64,000 bases of DNA from Candidatus Woesearchaeota archaeon (GTDB lineage Archaea; Nanobdellota; Nanobdellia; Woesearchaeales; GW2011-AR4), in NCBI GenBank assembly GCA_016187465.1, contig JACPJQ010000002.1, positions 224,733 to 288,732 of the forward strand, in the 5' to 3' direction. The position numbers and the translations under genes were made by a program. The notes beneath the pieces were generated by a model. It was given only the letters and a program-made list of their open reading frames with translations, was not told the origin of the DNA and searched no databases. This document shows positions 62,829 to 64,000 of the stretch, piece by piece; the stretch's first letter is position 1, and every line of letters starts with the position of its first letter.

Positions 62829-63736
62829 GCTTCTTTATTTTAATATTTTTTTACACATTCATGAATCATTTGGAGGATTAAAAATGAAAAAGCTTTTTGC
62901 ATATTTTTTATTTTTGGTTATGTTTAGTTCTTTGGCTTTTGCACAAAATGGTCCAGAACAATGTCTTGTGCCTATTGACGCAATGCTTGTCATAGACAGA
63001 TCAGGCAGCATGAATGATGATAACAAACTGACAGATGCCAAAGCAGCAGCTTCAGCTTTTGTAGGGGCTGTAGATTTTTCACAAGACGAGGTAGGATTGG
63101 CTTCTTTCAACCAGACAGCAACATTAGACCAAGAATTGACTAACGTCGAAGGAGACGTAACAAGCGCGATAAATGCTCTAAAAGCCGGAGGCCTAACTAA
63201 TATAGGAGGCGGCATCAAAAAAGGAAGAGAAGAGCTTCTGGCTAACGGCGGCCCAACTAAGGCAATGGTCTTACTGTCTGATGGTGCTCCAAATGTTGAC
63301 GGAAGTGGAGGTATATGCGGGTCATTTGATATAGGGAATGCATGCGCTTTGTACTCATTAAGCGAAGCCACCGCAACAAAAAATGCGGGAATAGAATTAT
63401 TTGTAATAGGGCTCGGAGTTGACAGCGCAACTGAAGATTTGCTGCAGCAGATAGCAACAGACAACTTACATTATTTCGCTGCCAGCTCAGCAGATTTAGA
63501 TGAAATTTACCTGACAATAGCAGAAGAGTTATGCCCTGATGGGCCTATTTGCGGCGATTTCATTGTAGATGAAGGCGAAGAATGCGATGACGGCAACACG
63601 CAAGATGGCGACGGCTGCTCTGCAGAATGCACAACAGAATTCAATGAGATTCCAGAATTCACCACAATAGGGGCTGGATTAGCATTGGCTGGAATAGGCG
63701 CTTACATGTACAGGAAGAGAAGCAGGAAATAAGCTT
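62799..63736 (+). repeat. 34-bp identical DNA repeat in the two PEF tails
   Basis: The bases 62799-62832 and 63703-63736 are identical, covering the coding sequence of YMYRKRSRK, the stop codon and the first bases after it (TAAGCTT). The identity extends beyond the coding part, so recent duplication or gene conversion of the sorting-signal 3' end is likely. Upstream of this the tails differ at silent positions. Confidence 0.6.
62884..63732 (+). CDS. Secreted VWA-domain protein with PEF-CTERM-like sorting signal
   Basis: 282 residues. A signal peptide MKKLFAYFLFLVMFSSLAFA precedes a von Willebrand A domain with the MIDAS motif AMLVIDRSGSMNDDNK, Thr in LTNIGGGIKKG and LLSDGAPNVDGS. A Cys-rich repeat CGDFIVDEGEECDDGNTQDG follows (DUF4215-type), then the sorting signal IPEFTTIGAGLALAG and YMYRKRSRK. 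The VWA domain should bind metal and a protein partner at the cell surface. The start at 62884 has GGAGGA at 62872-62877. It is a predicted archaeosortase substrate like the gene before it. Confidence 0.9.
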   Translation: MKKLFAYFLFLVMFSSLAFAQNGPEQCLVPIDAMLVIDRSGSMNDDNKLTDAKAAASAFVGAVDFSQDEVGLASFNQTATLDQELTNVEGDVTSAINALKAGGLTNIGGGIKKGREELLANGGPTKAMVLLSDGAPNVDGSGGICGSFDIGNACALYSLSEATATKNAGIELFVIGLGVDSATEDLLQQIATDNLHYFAASSADLDEIYLTIAEELCPDGPICGDFIVDEGEECDDGNTQDGDGCSAECTTEFNEIPEFTTIGAGLALAGIGAYMYRKRSRK

Positions 63737-63864
63737 TCTCTATTACTTCTTTTATTGTTTTATTCTCTTATTTTTTATTTTTTCAAATATTTCTTTCACA
63801 AATGTTTTGCGCTTAATAATCATGCTTATACTAACGAGTATGCTCTCTGAAACGAATGATATAG

Positions 63865-63974
63865 CAAATGACACAATTATTTATACATAAATAAGTCATT
63901 TGCTTGTCAAAAATTTCACGTATTTATTATAAATTGATGAAATTTTTGAGCACTCGAAAACCCGTAAGGTTTTC
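63865..63974. other. Three successive hairpins in the 3' intergenic region
   Basis: CAAATGAC (63865-63872) pairs with GTCATTTG (63895-63902), with TTATTTAT/ATAAATAA inside. CAAAAATTTCA (63908-63918) pairs perfectly with TGAAATTTTTG (63938-63948). GAAAACC (63956-63962) pairs with GGTTTTC (63968-63974) around CGTAA. They lie after the last gene of the window, in 268 bp without a reading frame of note, and could be terminators or part of a small RNA continuing beyond the edge. Confidence 0.4.
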
Positions 63975-64000
63975 TTTGTATTACGAACGGACAACTATTG

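Noticed and set aside
62782..62883. Longer N-terminus for the VWA protein, starting inside the preceding gene
   Set aside because: The extension is out of frame with the first PEF gene and not protein-like; a strong GGAGGA and a signal peptide support the ATG at 62884.

Overview
The window is AT-rich archaeal DNA with short intergenic gaps. RNase P p30, TBP, MCM, RPA-like, aIF2-beta, both subunits of DNA polymerase D and Orc1/Cdc6 fix the domain as Archaea. PolD rules out a crenarchaeal PolB-only lineage. The many membrane and surface proteins, the C-terminal 'PEFTTIGAG...RKR' tails, the Trp/Cys-rich thrombospondin-like segment and the overall style suggest a DPANN archaeon (Woesearchaeota/Pacearchaeota-like). 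That lineage call is inference. No tRNA, rRNA, CRISPR array or insertion sequence was found.

Region 1 (1-15,400) is an information-processing island around a replication origin. It holds rnp3, tbp, mcm, a repeat-type nuclease, an RPA32-like gene, a SpoIIM-family gene, aIF2-beta, and the tightly packed operon orc1/cdc6 - polD small subunit - polD large subunit. Immediately upstream of orc1 are two oppositely oriented origin-recognition-box (ORB) sequences flanking about 100 bp of very AT-rich DNA. This is the classical layout of archaeal oriC. A further isolated ORB lies between rnp3 and tbp. A probable small structured RNA (three stacked helices with a precisely spaced TATA box) lies between mcm and the nuclease gene.

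Region 2 (15,375-21,007) starts with a TrmB-family regulator. It is followed by an overlapping gene set: a large membrane-anchored protein of unknown function, a DUF1616-like protein, an archaeosortase (Cys/Arg/His all present) and a sugar-nucleotide epimerase.

Region 3 (21,004-52,911) is a large surface-polysaccharide locus. It encodes glycosyltransferases of several folds, epimerases, methyltransferases, a GlcNAc-1-P-transferase-like initiating enzyme, two polysaccharide deacetylases, a GT9 enzyme, an ATP-grasp enzyme, two flippase-type membrane proteins and several polytopic GT39-like proteins. It contains decay: a carbamoyltransferase reduced to its two ends by an in-frame deletion, and a small gene broken by a one-base frameshift. 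A winged-helix nucleotidyltransferase with a tiny partner gene and a perfect 18-bp palindrome over its start site sits inside this locus.

Region 4 (53,012-64,000) carries a 1905-residue surface protein with a heparinase II/III-like core, an ABC-2 exporter, a CPBP/CAAX-type membrane protease resembling those of exosortase loci, and two secreted proteins with nearly identical PEF-CTERM-like tails. Taken together, regions 2-4 look like an archaeal counterpart of bacterial exosortase/EPS loci. In this reading secreted proteins carrying a PEF tail are cut by the archaeosortase and joined to a membrane or polysaccharide anchor whose biosynthesis is encoded in the same stretch. That link is inferred from gene content and motifs.
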